In this document: positions 46,901 to 55,069 of the stretch, piece by piece
How positions within the stretch are numbered: position 1 is the stretch's first letter
How the letters are laid out: every line of letters begins with the position of its first letter
Assembly: GCA_021405325.1 (NCBI GenBank)
Contig: QWII01000040.1
Location: forward strand, 103,336 to 167,335
Reading direction: 5' to 3'
Origin: Caldilinea sp. CFX5
GTDB taxonomy: Bacteria; Chloroflexota; Anaerolineae; Caldilineales; Caldilineaceae
DNA length: 64,000 bases
Position numbers and translations under genes: made by a program
The notes under the pieces: generated by a model
Seen by the model: only the letters and a program-made list of their open reading frames with translations
Databases searched by the model: none
What the model was told of the DNA's origin: nothing

Positions 46901-48071
46901 GCCGGTGGAGGAACGGCTGGCGGGCAAGCCGATGCCGATCCTGGCCTTGCTCAGTGATGTGGCGTCCATCACCGGCGCGACCGTCAAGGCGACCGTGGAA
47001 CGCACCGGCGAGACGCTTACGCTCTTTGACGATGGGCAACATGGCGACGGCGGGGCGAATGATGGTTTCTATGGCGGTGTGATCCTGAACACCTTCAACC
47101 CCGGCGGCTACGCGGTGATTGTCGATGCCAATGGCGTCTCACCCCTAGCAGGCCCCTTCAACCGCCGAGCGCGGGTTGGCTTCTATATGCTGGGCAGTCC
47201 CGATAGCGACAAAGATCGGCTGCCCGACTGGTGGGAAGGCAATTGCACCGACCCTGCCAAGAATGACGAAGCGGAAGACCCTGATGGTGACGGTCTAATC
47301 AACGCCCAGGAATATTTCCGCCACACCGACCCCTGTGATCCCGACACCGACAATGGCGGCGAAAGTGATGGCTCTGAGGTGACACGCGGCAATAACCCGC
47401 TCTTCCCCAAGGATGACTTTACCAGTCCGCCGCGGATCAAGGCGTGGCCGCAGGTGGGGCAGGTACAGTTGCGGCTGAGTGCGCCGGCCCATTCGCCTAA
47501 GCTTACCCTGTACCGTGCGCTAACGCCGCAGGGGCCGTTTACTCTCCTAGCCAGTGACGTGAGCGGGCCGACTTATGTCGATACAACGGTGACAAACAAC
47601 ACCCTCTACTGCTATCGGGCCACCGCTCAGGGTCGCGCCGTGAGTGCGCCGTCCAACGTCTCGTGCGCCACGCCGAAGCTGGATCCCTTTGCACCGCATG
47701 GCGAGATCGTGCTGCCGCCGGGGGTAAAGCAACCGGTCGCCCGCACCACGCTGGTCTTGCTGGAGGCGTATGATGACCCCAACACGGAGGAACACCCGAT
47801 CTTCGACGGCGCCCTGCTCATGCCCGCTGACGAAAGCGGCCTGACGGCGATGATGCTCTCCAACCGCGGCGACTTCGACGGCGCCAGTTGGGAACCCTAT
47901 CAGCCGAGCAAAGCGTGGACCTTTGCCCCCCGTGCCGATGGTCTGGCGACCGTCTATGTCCGCTATAAGGATGGCGCGGGGAATGAATCAGATGTTGCGG
48001 CCCTGACGGTACAGGTCGATCCGAAGCTGACCACATCAACCCAGCTTTTCCTGCCGCTTATCCGGCGCTAA
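43983..48071 (+). CDS. Giant secreted metallopeptidase-like / VWA protein with CLCA-like architecture
   Basis: The start at 43983 follows AAGGAG. The 1362-residue protein has a signal peptide (about 1-30), FN3 (about 38-120), and a zinc-peptidase-like domain with His249-Glu250-x-x-His253 (GHEIFHKVQGTH) and a downstream Glu in KWIIEGQARATED. A middle beta-rich region follows, then a VWA domain with the MIDAS motif D664-x-S666-x-S668 (IIIDRSGSM), a beta-sandwich with LFDDGQHGDGGANDGFYGG, calcium-binding thrombospondin-3-like loops (DSDKDRLPDWWEG, DPDGDGLINAQE), another FN3, and the tail LFLPLIRR. Order and motifs resemble animal CLCA proteins (metallohydrolase, VWA, beta-sandwich, FN3). Likely a surface or secreted adhesive protease, possibly self-cleaving; no neighbour hints at the partner. 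Confidence 0.85.
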   Translation: MSTNRSPGLTRFTLLLVLLFVTGSIRYAYAEPAAPQALAKPTNVACRPHGGAPDKVRVSWKDTNEENADYRVYRKEINSNDWGSPIATVTDPDWQYVDNNASTTTVYHYRVTAFSGNEETSAGADETCREPLVLNSDGGNYRMYYRLVECPSYDGKSACTENVDVNGKNKHANDALQTSEAYRTQMMDLGFNDPAFFNGQKPFPLDFFPCNNGCANGDGIQYRPDWFASGEYNPDTGAGDDYEYFVVGHEIFHKVQGTHGGSSPDPYGKWIIEGQARATEDKFCIFTNTQCNVWDTVAEKFYLGQINGYLGAPEKGLLEASYNAALFWIYVMEQFAGIQTEPGYGVDVMVKYWQQNQSNQANNAAKDGIGTLNDTLEQKIGTDRRFKDVFQDFTVANYTKDLLTNPVPAAFAKYNYRDEENCPTCAYDPVKRTISSALNPDQSLFGTVSVDAWGTRYFEVDPSAAVSLINIEVDALAGTPHPFYYHILALDNNQIVEQWSGEGQNIEQSIDNTNPAYDRLVLIVAAFDNPVNFHYGFNLTDGLYILSPNAQFPAQVGEATAPKKFIAQVQVIDKDLQPVAGIDTSAFTITVGSAVINPPANPADDPIVATTYIAGQYWLVLRAPANPGCTECDLKIQYAGYSDTEAKAVRYGPQPDVDNMIIIDRSGSMAGAKIDAAKGAAKLYVDAYSNGDRVGVLSYNDTTHSEFALTGWTNATRTQAQTAIDGIAAPSGNTATGAGLREGLAQLVAQGSPNPAWAMVLLSDGKDTVEDTKNHIPEFLKEYKARKKDGDQVPVIHVVAVGDDADGVALESVAAASGGQFQFLPEASIVAASATATDAATFPLELAEVYRVFAESVRDEQQIFASHFELGPANPGPVVSKIQVDKAASEAIFVLKTEPANAPNEAFFRLTAPGNATGIAPTLDAQGHHVWRIAAPVAGEWLLTVRGCTNCATSFLVEAALVSDLTLEVFLGLPVEERLAGKPMPILALLSDVASITGATVKATVERTGETLTLFDDGQHGDGGANDGFYGGVILNTFNPGGYAVIVDANGVSPLAGPFNRRARVGFYMLGSPDSDKDRLPDWWEGNCTDPAKNDEAEDPDGDGLINAQEYFRHTDPCDPDTDNGGESDGSEVTRGNNPLFPKDDFTSPPRIKAWPQVGQVQLRLSAPAHSPKLTLYRALTPQGPFTLLASDVSGPTYVDTTVTNNTLYCYRATAQGRAVSAPSNVSCATPKLDPFAPHGEIVLPPGVKQPVARTTLVLLEAYDDPNTEEHPIFDGALLMPADESGLTAMMLSNRGDFDGASWEPYQPSKAWTFAPRADGLATVYVRYKDGAGNESDVAALTVQVDPKLTTSTQLFLPLIRR

Positions 48072-48080
48072 AGCATTGCG

Positions 48081-48153
48081 CAGTTAACACAGATAGGGAG
48101 GAACACGGATTTTACAAAAATTGATCCGTGTTCCTCCCTATCTGTGTTAACTG
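48081..48153. terminator. Perfect 30-bp-arm hairpin between convergent genes
   Basis: Arms 48081-48110 and 48124-48153 are exact complements around a 13-nt loop, between the stops of the CLCA-like gene and the SDR gene. A bidirectional terminator is likely. The arm sequence TTAACACAGATAGGGA recurs in part near 50930 (CCCTATCTGTGTTAACTG), so it is a dispersed repeat. Confidence 0.75.
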
Positions 48154-48160
48154 GTTGAAG

Positions 48161-48940
48161 TTAGATCGTCGGCATCACATTGCCGCCGCAGACGGGGATA
48201 TAGGCGCCGGTGATGAAGCTTGCCAGGTCGGAGGCCAGGAAGGCGACGACGTTGGCGATCTCCTGGTCGGTGCCACGGCGGGCCAGGGGGACGGTGCTTT
48301 CGTAGCGTTCGTTACGTTCGCTGCCGCGGGCGCGGTCGGTATCGCTGATCGTCCAGCCGGGGGCGACCTGGTTGACGGTAATCTGGTGGCTGCCGATCTC
48401 TTTGGCTAAGACGCGCATGACGCCATCCATCGCCCGTTTGGCGCCGCCATAGGCTGATTGATTCTTGAAGAGTTGCATGGAGCATTCGGTGTTGATACCG
48501 ACAAAGCGCCCCCACCGGCGTTCGATCATGGCCGGGGCAAAGGCTTTGGCAAAGAAGACATTTTGCAACACACAGGTGCGAAATTGATCTTCGTAATCTT
48601 CTTCCTCTTCTTCCAATACAGTCTGCCATGGGCTAATTTGCGAAACGGCGTTGGTCACAACAATATCCGGGTGGCCCAGTTGCGCGACCACCGTGTCACG
48701 CAGCGCAAAGACATCGGCTTTCTGACCGACATCACCGGTGACCGCTAGGGTGCGCCGGCCCAGCGCTTGGATTTCGCTACAGAGTTCGGCCGCCTTGGTC
48801 GCGTTCTGGTGGTAGTGAACGGCCACATCGGCGCCACAGGCGGCCAGGGTGCGCGCCATCACGCGCCCCAGTTGCCCCGTGGCGCCGGTGATGACGGCCA
48901 GACGGCCCTCTAAATTTAACTGTAATTTGGTATTGCTCAT
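48161..48940 (-). CDS. Short-chain dehydrogenase/reductase
   Basis: A classical SDR of 259 residues: cofactor motif TGATGQLGRV (about 19-28), NAV segment (TNAVSQISP), and the catalytic Tyr-x3-Lys in SAYGGAKRAMDG, with an upstream Ser/Asn-bearing stretch INTECSMQLF in place of the usual GS motif. The C-terminus FITGAYIPVCGG is typical. It resembles FabG-like 3-oxoacyl reductases, but the missing catalytic Ser context makes the substrate uncertain. It stands alone, convergent with the CLCA-like gene. Confidence 0.87.
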   Translation of the reverse strand: MSNTKLQLNLEGRLAVITGATGQLGRVMARTLAACGADVAVHYHQNATKAAELCSEIQALGRRTLAVTGDVGQKADVFALRDTVVAQLGHPDIVVTNAVSQISPWQTVLEEEEEDYEDQFRTCVLQNVFFAKAFAPAMIERRWGRFVGINTECSMQLFKNQSAYGGAKRAMDGVMRVLAKEIGSHQITVNQVAPGWTISDTDRARGSERNERYESTVPLARRGTDQEIANVVAFLASDLASFITGAYIPVCGGNVMPTI

Positions 48941-49118
48941 GGCTTTGACACTCCCGTTCTTTTTTGCTGGTAAAGGATAAGGGTACGTCCGGCGGATAAT
49001 AGTAAGTTAATCGTAACATTCTTTCATACAAAGCCGACGCTACCCGTAGTATACTGTGCTTGCGAATGGGACGCTAGTTAGCTTTGCGGTGCGAAAGGCA
49101 GTACGCATTAGCAAGTAT

Positions 49119-49400
49119 TTATCCAACAGCAGAAAAATTCAGGAAGAATGCATCTACCGTTAAAGTAGGGATATGGTGATAGTATTTAAGGTTGAGCAGG
49201 TGAGCATCACGCGTCACAATTACATCTGTTTGTCCACCTATGGCGCAAGCAAAGACAGCATCATCACCGTGGTCGAGGTGAACGGTCGGTATAATTTCTG
49301 TTGGCGGTGCAAGTTCACAAAAGCGGCGGTAAGCGGAGACTAATTCTTCAGCAGTCATACCTATCAATTCATGATTGTATCTACGGTAGGTTATGCTGGG
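49119..49400 (-). pseudogene. PIN-domain toxin lacking its N-terminal part
   Basis: The frame encodes only the C-terminal 80-90 residues of a PIN (VapC-like) nuclease: YRRYNHELIGMTAEELVSAYRRF, then DHGDDAVFACAIGGQTDVIVTRD and HLLNL. These carry the second and third acidic patches. The N-terminal strand with the first catalytic Asp is absent: the frame runs back into the end of the antitoxin gene at about 49400. It is therefore a deletion remnant, probably not toxic. Confidence 0.75.
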
Positions 49401-49648
49401 TTCAGTTGGCGGCGGGCTGCAGTTTCAGCGCGATACCTGCGGATTTCAGCATCAATATCAGCTTCGGTTAGGGGTGGTTGCACGTTTTTTAACCGATCCA
49501 GCGTGGCTTTAAAAGTTTGAGCATAAAATTTTCGCTCAAGTTCTTTTTCAATCATCGTAATCAGGTAGTCGGTTGTTAAAACCCCAGCGTCATGGGCGCA
49601 CACAGCAAGCTCTTCGGGAAGGCGGAAACGAAATTCTATTGTTTGCAT
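49391..49648 (-). CDS. Antitoxin-like small protein upstream of a broken PIN gene
   Basis: The ATG at 49648 follows AGGAGTG; an ATG three codons earlier lacks that spacing. The 85-residue product begins MQTIEFRFRLPEELAVCAHDAG and continues with helices, consistent with a DNA-binding antitoxin paired with VapC-like toxins. Its C-terminus may have been altered by the deletion that removed the toxin N-terminus. Confidence 0.6.
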   Translation of the reverse strand: MQTIEFRFRLPEELAVCAHDAGVLTTDYLITMIEKELERKFYAQTFKATLDRLKNVQPPLTEADIDAEIRRYRAETAARRQLNPA

Positions 49649-49861
49649 AGAGAACACTCCTACGTGCTGTTAACTCAATCTCTTGCTTATCGAGTACAAA
49701 ACAGATCGAGCAAAAGGAAAGACGGTTGTCATTATACTGCAAGCGATCCTAATCGACAAAGGAGGATACCATACACCACAACGACATATTCGGTGTATGA
49801 TTTAATCAGTGGTGGCATATACAATAACAATCAGTAGTAATGAAGCGAGAAGGGAATAGGT

Positions 49862-50878
49862 ATGCGAATTTTAGTGACCGGCGGCGCCGGCTATATCGGC
49901 AGCCATACTTGTGTAGACTTGCTGGAAACCGGCTATGAACTGACCGTTATCGATAATCTAAACAACAGCAAAGAAGAAGCGCTGCGGCGCGTCAAACGGT
50001 TGACAGGGAAGACGCTGGACTTTTACCGCGTCGATCTCCTCGATACCGACGGGCTATCCGCCGCCTTTGCCGCCCACCCGGTCGATGCGGTGATTCACTT
50101 TGCGGCCTACAAAGCCGTGGGCGAGTCAGTGGCGAAGCCGCTGGAGTATTACCAGAACAATGTCGCCGGCACGATCAACCTGCTGGATGTCATGCGCAAA
50201 CATCATTGTAAGAATTTGGTCTATAGCTCCTCCTGCACAGTCTATGGCGAACCCAAGTTTGTGCCGATTACCGAAGATCACCCTACCGCCGCCGCTGAAA
50301 GCCCCTATGGCTGGACCAAGTTGATGACCGAGCAGATCATGCGCGATCTGCAAAAGAGTGATCCGGCTTGGAATATCATCCTGCTGCGCTACTTCAACCC
50401 GGTCGGCGCCCACCCCAGCGGTGACATGGGAGAAGATCCCAATGGCGTCCCCAATAACTTGATGCCCTATATTACCCAAGTTGCCATTGGTCGCTTGCCG
50501 GAGCTACGCGTCTTTGGCAGCGACTACCCCACCGTCGATGGCACGGGCGTGCGCGATTACATCCATGTTGTCGATCTGGCAAACGCCCATGTGCGCGCCG
50601 TACAAAAATTGGATGAAAAACCAGGGTTGGTCGCCTACAACTTGGGAACAGGCCAGGGTTCCAGCGTCCTACAGGTAGTTGCCGCCTTCGAGCAAGCAAC
50701 CGGCATCAAAATCCCCTATAAACTTATGCCGCGCCGCCCCGGTGATGTCACCGCCGCCTACGCCGACCCAACCAAAGCGGAACGCGAGCTAGGCTGGAAA
50801 GCCGAACATGATCTTTACGACATTTGTCGCGATGGCTGGCGTTGGCAGCAGAAGAATCCGCAGGGGTACGAGGCGTGA
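49862..50878 (+). CDS. galE: UDP-glucose 4-epimerase
   Basis: A 338-residue extended SDR: NAD motif [10 protein letters not shown] at the N-terminus, then the [11 protein letters not shown] segment, SSSCTVYG with its Ser/Thr, the catalytic Tyr-x3-Lys in SPYGWTKLM, and [13 protein letters not shown], all typical of GalE. It interconverts UDP-glucose and UDP-galactose for sugar use and envelope glycans. Length is standard. It stands alone, preceded by a 200-nt gap without other features. Confidence 0.95.
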   Translation: MRILVTGGAGYIGSHTCVDLLETGYELTVIDNLNNSKEEALRRVKRLTGKTLDFYRVDLLDTDGLSAAFAAHPVDAVIHFAAYKAVGESVAKPLEYYQNNVAGTINLLDVMRKHHCKNLVYSSSCTVYGEPKFVPITEDHPTAAAESPYGWTKLMTEQIMRDLQKSDPAWNIILLRYFNPVGAHPSGDMGEDPNGVPNNLMPYITQVAIGRLPELRVFGSDYPTVDGTGVRDYIHVVDLANAHVRAVQKLDEKPGLVAYNLGTGQGSSVLQVVAAFEQATGIKIPYKLMPRRPGDVTAAYADPTKAERELGWKAEHDLYDICRDGWRWQQKNPQGYEA

Positions 50879-51027
50879 TGCGTGTTGCGTGTTGCGTGTT
50901 GCGTGAACTATGGAAATACTATTCGTGTTTTTCCCTATCTGTGTTAACTGTAGTTGGCTGGTTAACTTTGCCAAACCCAAGCTCTCGACAGTTCACGCAA
51001 CACGCATCACGCAACACGTTTCACGCC
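50876..51027. repeat. GCGTGTT short tandem repeats forming a large imperfect palindrome
   Basis: TGCGTGTTGCGTGTTGCGTGTTGCGTGAAC at the left matches TTCACGCAACACGCATCACGCAACACG on the right. The centre contains CCCTATCTGTGTTAACTG, shared with the hairpin at 48081. It separates the convergent galE and propeller genes. Confidence 0.75.
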
Positions 51028-52508
51028 ACCGGCAGCACAGTAACGCTATTGCTCACAAAGGCGATCCGCTGGCTATCAGGCGACCAGGAGGGAACATTGA
51101 TCGTGCCTTGACCGCCGTAGAGGTAGGCGATCACTTTGGGTTGGCCGCCCGCCGCCGGGAGCAGGCGTAGATAGACTCGTTTGGCGGCAGGGTGATCGCT
51201 GGGGGCGACTTCGTTGGCCAGGTAGGAGAGGAAGACGATCCAGCGGCCATCGGGCGAGAGGTGGGGGAACCAGTTGTTGTATTCGTCATTGGTCACGGGT
51301 TCCTGGTTGCTGCCGTCGGCGTTCATGCGCCAGATCTGCATCAAACCGCTGCGCACCGAGTTGAAGTAGATATACTGGCCGTCGGGCGTATACTCCGGTC
51401 CATCATCTAAACCGGGGGCGGTTGTCAGTTGGGTTTCGTGATCGCCGTCGGAGCCGTCGGCGGCAATGCGGTAGATGTCATAGTCGCCGTTGCGTAGGGC
51501 GGTGTAGACCAGATAGTTGCCGTCGGGCGACCAGCCATGTAGATAGGATGGCCCTTGCGCTGTGATGCGCTTGGGTTCGCCGCCGGTGATCGGCACGGTG
51601 TAGATGACCGAACTCTTTACATCAGCGGCGCGGCTGCTGATCGCCAACATGGCGCCGTCAAAGGAGATGACATGATCGTTGTTGTTCTCGGTGACGGCGC
51701 CAGTGTTGATTACCACGGGTTGGCGGGCGGTCAGATCGAAGCGGTATAAGAGGCCGCCGCTGTTGTAGATGAGCGCTTTGCCGTCGAGCGTCCAGTTGGG
51801 CGCTTCAAAGACGCCAGCAGATTGATAAATGATTTGACGCACACCGCTGGCAATGTCGAGCAATTCCAGATTGCTGCCAAAGGGGTCGCGCCCGCGCACA
51901 AAGCCTTCTTTCACCGGCTCGACAATGCGCACGTTGTGAAAGAGGGCGCCCTCCACCACCTTGTCATCATGGGAGCAGACCGACAGCCCGACATACACTT
52001 CCTCACCCAGAGCCAAATCATCGACCTGTACAGTGGTAAAGGAGTCGCCAAAGCGGGCAACCGACATGATGTACGTGTTGCCTTTGCGTTCCAGTTGAAT
52101 GACGTCGGCGTGGGTGATGGATGCCCGCACTTCCTCGGTTGATCCGCCGGCTGTCTGCCGGAATTGCAGTGAAGTCAGCCCATCCCCATGAATACCGGTG
52201 CTGACATTGGGCGAACCGGCGTCGAGCGTGCTGCGCACCATCCAACCCACTTTGCGATGAGGGTGAACATTGGGGCCGGTAAAGGTGGCTTGCATGGTGA
52301 CAATAAAATTGCCCCGCAAGCGCCGCCAGACATAATGAAAAGCGTCCTTCGTACCCCAGATATTGGCGCCGGCGCCGGTGATGGTGTAGCTTTGGCGGGT
52401 GACGTCATAGGTGCAGGAACCGTGATGCACGACTGTCCCCACAGCGGTTTGTCCTGTGAACAGGCCCAGCGGCTGTTCGTGCGCGGTGGTGGCGCTCGTT
52501 GCGTTCAT
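51021..52508 (-). CDS. TolB-like beta-propeller protein with N-terminal concanavalin-like domain
   Basis: A 495-residue protein. Residues about 12-200 resemble the DUF1349/concanavalin-like fold (WGTKDAFHYVWRRLRGNFIV, VHPHRKVGWMVR). Residues about 205-490 are six PD40/TolB-type blades, each with a SPDG- or TPDG-like turn followed by a Trp/Tyr-Ile-(V/Y)-F strand. No signal peptide is visible, so it seems cytoplasmic, which is unusual for a TolB-like propeller. A sugar- or peptide-binding role is possible; no enzyme motif is seen. Confidence 0.82.
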   Translation of the reverse strand: MNATSATTAHEQPLGLFTGQTAVGTVVHHGSCTYDVTRQSYTITGAGANIWGTKDAFHYVWRRLRGNFIVTMQATFTGPNVHPHRKVGWMVRSTLDAGSPNVSTGIHGDGLTSLQFRQTAGGSTEEVRASITHADVIQLERKGNTYIMSVARFGDSFTTVQVDDLALGEEVYVGLSVCSHDDKVVEGALFHNVRIVEPVKEGFVRGRDPFGSNLELLDIASGVRQIIYQSAGVFEAPNWTLDGKALIYNSGGLLYRFDLTARQPVVINTGAVTENNNDHVISFDGAMLAISSRAADVKSSVIYTVPITGGEPKRITAQGPSYLHGWSPDGNYLVYTALRNGDYDIYRIAADGSDGDHETQLTTAPGLDDGPEYTPDGQYIYFNSVRSGLMQIWRMNADGSNQEPVTNDEYNNWFPHLSPDGRWIVFLSYLANEVAPSDHPAAKRVYLRLLPAAGGQPKVIAYLYGGQGTINVPSWSPDSQRIAFVSNSVTVLPVA

Positions 52509-52659
52509 AATTTTATCCTCTAAACTCAGGCGTCCCTACGGGACAGGGTTTGTGCTGGCTCTCTACCCGCGCGGCCTCTTGCTATTACCGATATTGGGTG
52601 CGATCCGCTACAATTATACCATTGTGTTCAAACCGTAGAAAGGCAGAGAGGAAAGCTTC

Positions 52660-53694
52660 ATGGAGTATCGACAACTGGGCGCATCGGGTCTCAAAGTGCC
52701 GGTGCTGGCCTTTGGCACCGCCACCTTTGGCGGCGGCAACGAGTTTTTTCGCAAATGGGGCAGTACACAAGTCGAGGAAGCGACGCGCCTCGTGGACATC
52801 GCGTTGGAGGCGGGTGTCAACTTTTTCGACACCGCTGATGTCTACTCCGGCGGCTTGTCCGAAGAAATTCTGGGTCAGGCGCTCAAGGGGCGGCGCGACC
52901 AGGTCATTCTGGCAACCAAAGCGGTCTTTCGCATGGAGCCGGGAGCGAATGGGTTAGGTTCGTCGCGACACCACCTGTTGCGCGCTTGTGAAGCCAGCCT
53001 CCGCCGCTTGCAGACCGATTATATTGACCTCTACCAACTGCATGGTTTCGATGCCGTCACGCCGATTGAAGAGACCTTGCGCACCCTCGAAGACCTCATC
53101 CGCAGCGGTAAGGTGCGTTATATCGGCTGTTCCAACTTCTCCGGCTGGCACCTGATGAAGTCGCTGGCAATTTCCGAGAAATATGGGCTGCCCCGCCATA
53201 TCTGCCACCAGGCTTACTACTCACTGGCCGGGCGCGAGTACGAATGGGAACTGATGCCGCTGGCGATTGACCAGAAGGTCGGCACCATTATCTGGAGTCC
53301 GCTGGCTGGTGGACGCTTGACCGGCAAGGTACGCCGCAATCAACCTTTGCCCGCCGACAGCCGCGTGAGCCAGATGACGGAAACGGCGCAGTCCGGCAAT
53401 CCTGAAACCTTGTATAACACGGTCGAAATGATGGATGTGATCGCGCAGGAAACCGGCAAGACCCACAGCCAGATTGCGCTCAACTGGCTGCTCCAACGGC
53501 CGACTGTGACCAGTGTGATCTTCGGGGCGCGCAACGAAGAGCAATTCCGCGCCAATCTCGGCGCCATCGGCTGGCAGTTGACGGCTGATCAGATGGCCCG
53601 TCTGGATGAGGCGAGCTTCATTCCGCCCATCTACCCGTACTGGCATCAACGGAACTTTGAACGCAATCCCTTCCCCACCAAGGTGCGATACTAA
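52660..53694 (+). CDS. Aldo/keto reductase (potassium-channel beta-like / YajO-like group)
   Basis: A 344-residue NADPH-dependent reductase. The tetrad reads Asp and Tyr of FDTADVYSGG, Lys of ILATKAVF, and His of YQLHGFD. The cofactor segment VTSVIFGARNEEQFRANLGA is typical. Starts MEYRQLGASGLKVPVLAFGTAT. An AGAGAGGAAA lies 6-8 nt before the ATG. A second AKR follows after a palindrome. Substrate not deducible. Confidence 0.9.
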   Translation: MEYRQLGASGLKVPVLAFGTATFGGGNEFFRKWGSTQVEEATRLVDIALEAGVNFFDTADVYSGGLSEEILGQALKGRRDQVILATKAVFRMEPGANGLGSSRHHLLRACEASLRRLQTDYIDLYQLHGFDAVTPIEETLRTLEDLIRSGKVRYIGCSNFSGWHLMKSLAISEKYGLPRHICHQAYYSLAGREYEWELMPLAIDQKVGTIIWSPLAGGRLTGKVRRNQPLPADSRVSQMTETAQSGNPETLYNTVEMMDVIAQETGKTHSQIALNWLLQRPTVTSVIFGARNEEQFRANLGAIGWQLTADQMARLDEASFIPPIYPYWHQRNFERNPFPTKVRY

Positions 53695-53695
53695 C

Positions 53696-53767
53696 ATCAA
53701 AGATTACTCAGATTGCACAGATTCATTGTCAGAGAATTTAATCTGCGTAATCTGCGTAATCTTTGAT
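53696..53767. repeat. Imperfect 28-bp-arm palindrome between two reductase genes
   Basis: Left ATCAAAGATTACTCAGATTG and right CGTAATCTTTGAT arms pair with three mismatches over 28 nt. The right arm contains tandem AATCTGCGT. It may terminate the first reductase transcript. Confidence 0.65.
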
Positions 53768-53806
53768 TGGTTTGCATACAACCTTTGAAAGAAAGCGAGA
53801 GGAACC

Positions 53807-54778
53807 ATGACAGCAATGACAGCCACTCTACCTTTACGCCCGCTGGGCAACACCGGCCTGATGGTCACACCGATCTGTGTTGGCGGTGCGCCGCTGGGGG
53901 ATATGCCCGAAACCTTTGCCTATAGTGCGCCGGAGGATCTGGCGCTGGCCACCATTCGGGCGACCTTTGCCAGCCCGATCAACTTTCTCGACACGGCGGC
54001 GATTTATGGGTATGGCGAAAGTGAGCGGCGCATCGGCATTGTGATTCGCGAAATGGGGGGTCTGCCGCCCGGTTTCGTCCTGGCGACCAAGGCGGATCGC
54101 GACCCGGCAACCAATAGTTTCAGCGGCGACCAGTTCAAGCGTTCGGTCGAGGGCAGTTTACAGCGGCTGGGGCTGGATCGCTTGCAATATGTCTACATCC
54201 ACGACCCCGAACATACCACCTTTGAGGACATTATGAGTCCGGGTGGGGCGCTAGCCGTGTTGAAGAGCTACAAAGAGCAAGGCGTCATTGAACACATCGG
54301 TATGTCGGGCGGGCCGATCAAGATGCTCATTCGCTATTTGGAGACGGGCGAGTTTAGCGCCGTCGAAACGCACAATCGCTACACGCTGCTCAACCGCTCG
54401 GCTGATCCGCTGCTAGATGTGGCGACGCGGCTGGGGGTGGCGGTGGTGAATGCGGCGCCCTATGGCAGTGGGATGCTTGCCAAAGGGCCGGACGCCTATG
54501 CCCGCTATGCCTACCAGGATGCCCCGCCGGCGTTGGTCGAACGCACGCGTAAACTGGCGGCGGTTTGCCAGGAATATGGCGTACCGTTGGCGGCGGCGGC
54601 CTTGCAATTCTCCATACGCGACCCGCGCGTCACCACCACGGTGGTCGGCATGACCAAGCCGGAACGGGTCGCGCAGACGTTGGCGCTGGCCAGCCAGCCG
54701 ATCCCGGCTGAACTCTGGCCGGCGCTCGATGCGGTTGGCTTTGATGCAGAAGATCCGGAAACGAATCGGTTTAAGTGA
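53807..54778 (+). CDS. Aldo/keto reductase, D-threo-aldose 1-dehydrogenase-like
   Basis: A 323-residue AKR with tetrad residues in FLDTAAIYGYGESE (Asp, Tyr), VLATKADRD (Lys) and YIHDPEHT (His). The His-Asp-Pro-Glu context and the VVNAAPYGSGMLAKGP segment match the L-fucose / D-threo-aldose 1-dehydrogenase and pyridoxal dehydrogenase group, which oxidise free sugars or pyridoxal. A GAGAGG lies before the ATG. The following gap (54779-55069) holds only degenerate short repeats. Confidence 0.87.
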   Translation: MTAMTATLPLRPLGNTGLMVTPICVGGAPLGDMPETFAYSAPEDLALATIRATFASPINFLDTAAIYGYGESERRIGIVIREMGGLPPGFVLATKADRDPATNSFSGDQFKRSVEGSLQRLGLDRLQYVYIHDPEHTTFEDIMSPGGALAVLKSYKEQGVIEHIGMSGGPIKMLIRYLETGEFSAVETHNRYTLLNRSADPLLDVATRLGVAVVNAAPYGSGMLAKGPDAYARYAYQDAPPALVERTRKLAAVCQEYGVPLAAAALQFSIRDPRVTTTVVGMTKPERVAQTLALASQPIPAELWPALDAVGFDAEDPETNRFK

Positions 54779-55069
54779 GTTGACGAGCATCTTCCGGGAA
54801 GATTCATGCAGTTTGTGGGTTAGTAGAAGCAGATCTTCTCGGAAGGAGCCATGCACCATTACGCGCCACAGCCAATGAAAACAACAGGGATGCCGCAGAT
54901 TTCAAAGCTTTATATTGCAAATTAATCTGTATAATCTGCGAAACCCCGGTTGTTTTCAGGGCAGATGGTTGGGGAGTGTAGGTGTTTCTTACTCCTCAGG
55001 CTACGTCCAGCGGGCCCAAACCCTAGGGTTGACTTTCACAGGATGACTTCCAACCGCAATAGCTGACAG

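Noticed and set aside
45480..47042. A 520-codon minus-strand frame opposite the CLCA-like gene
   Set aside because: Low-complexity Gly/Arg/His-rich composition and no start signal; the plus strand carries VWA and calcium-binding motifs.
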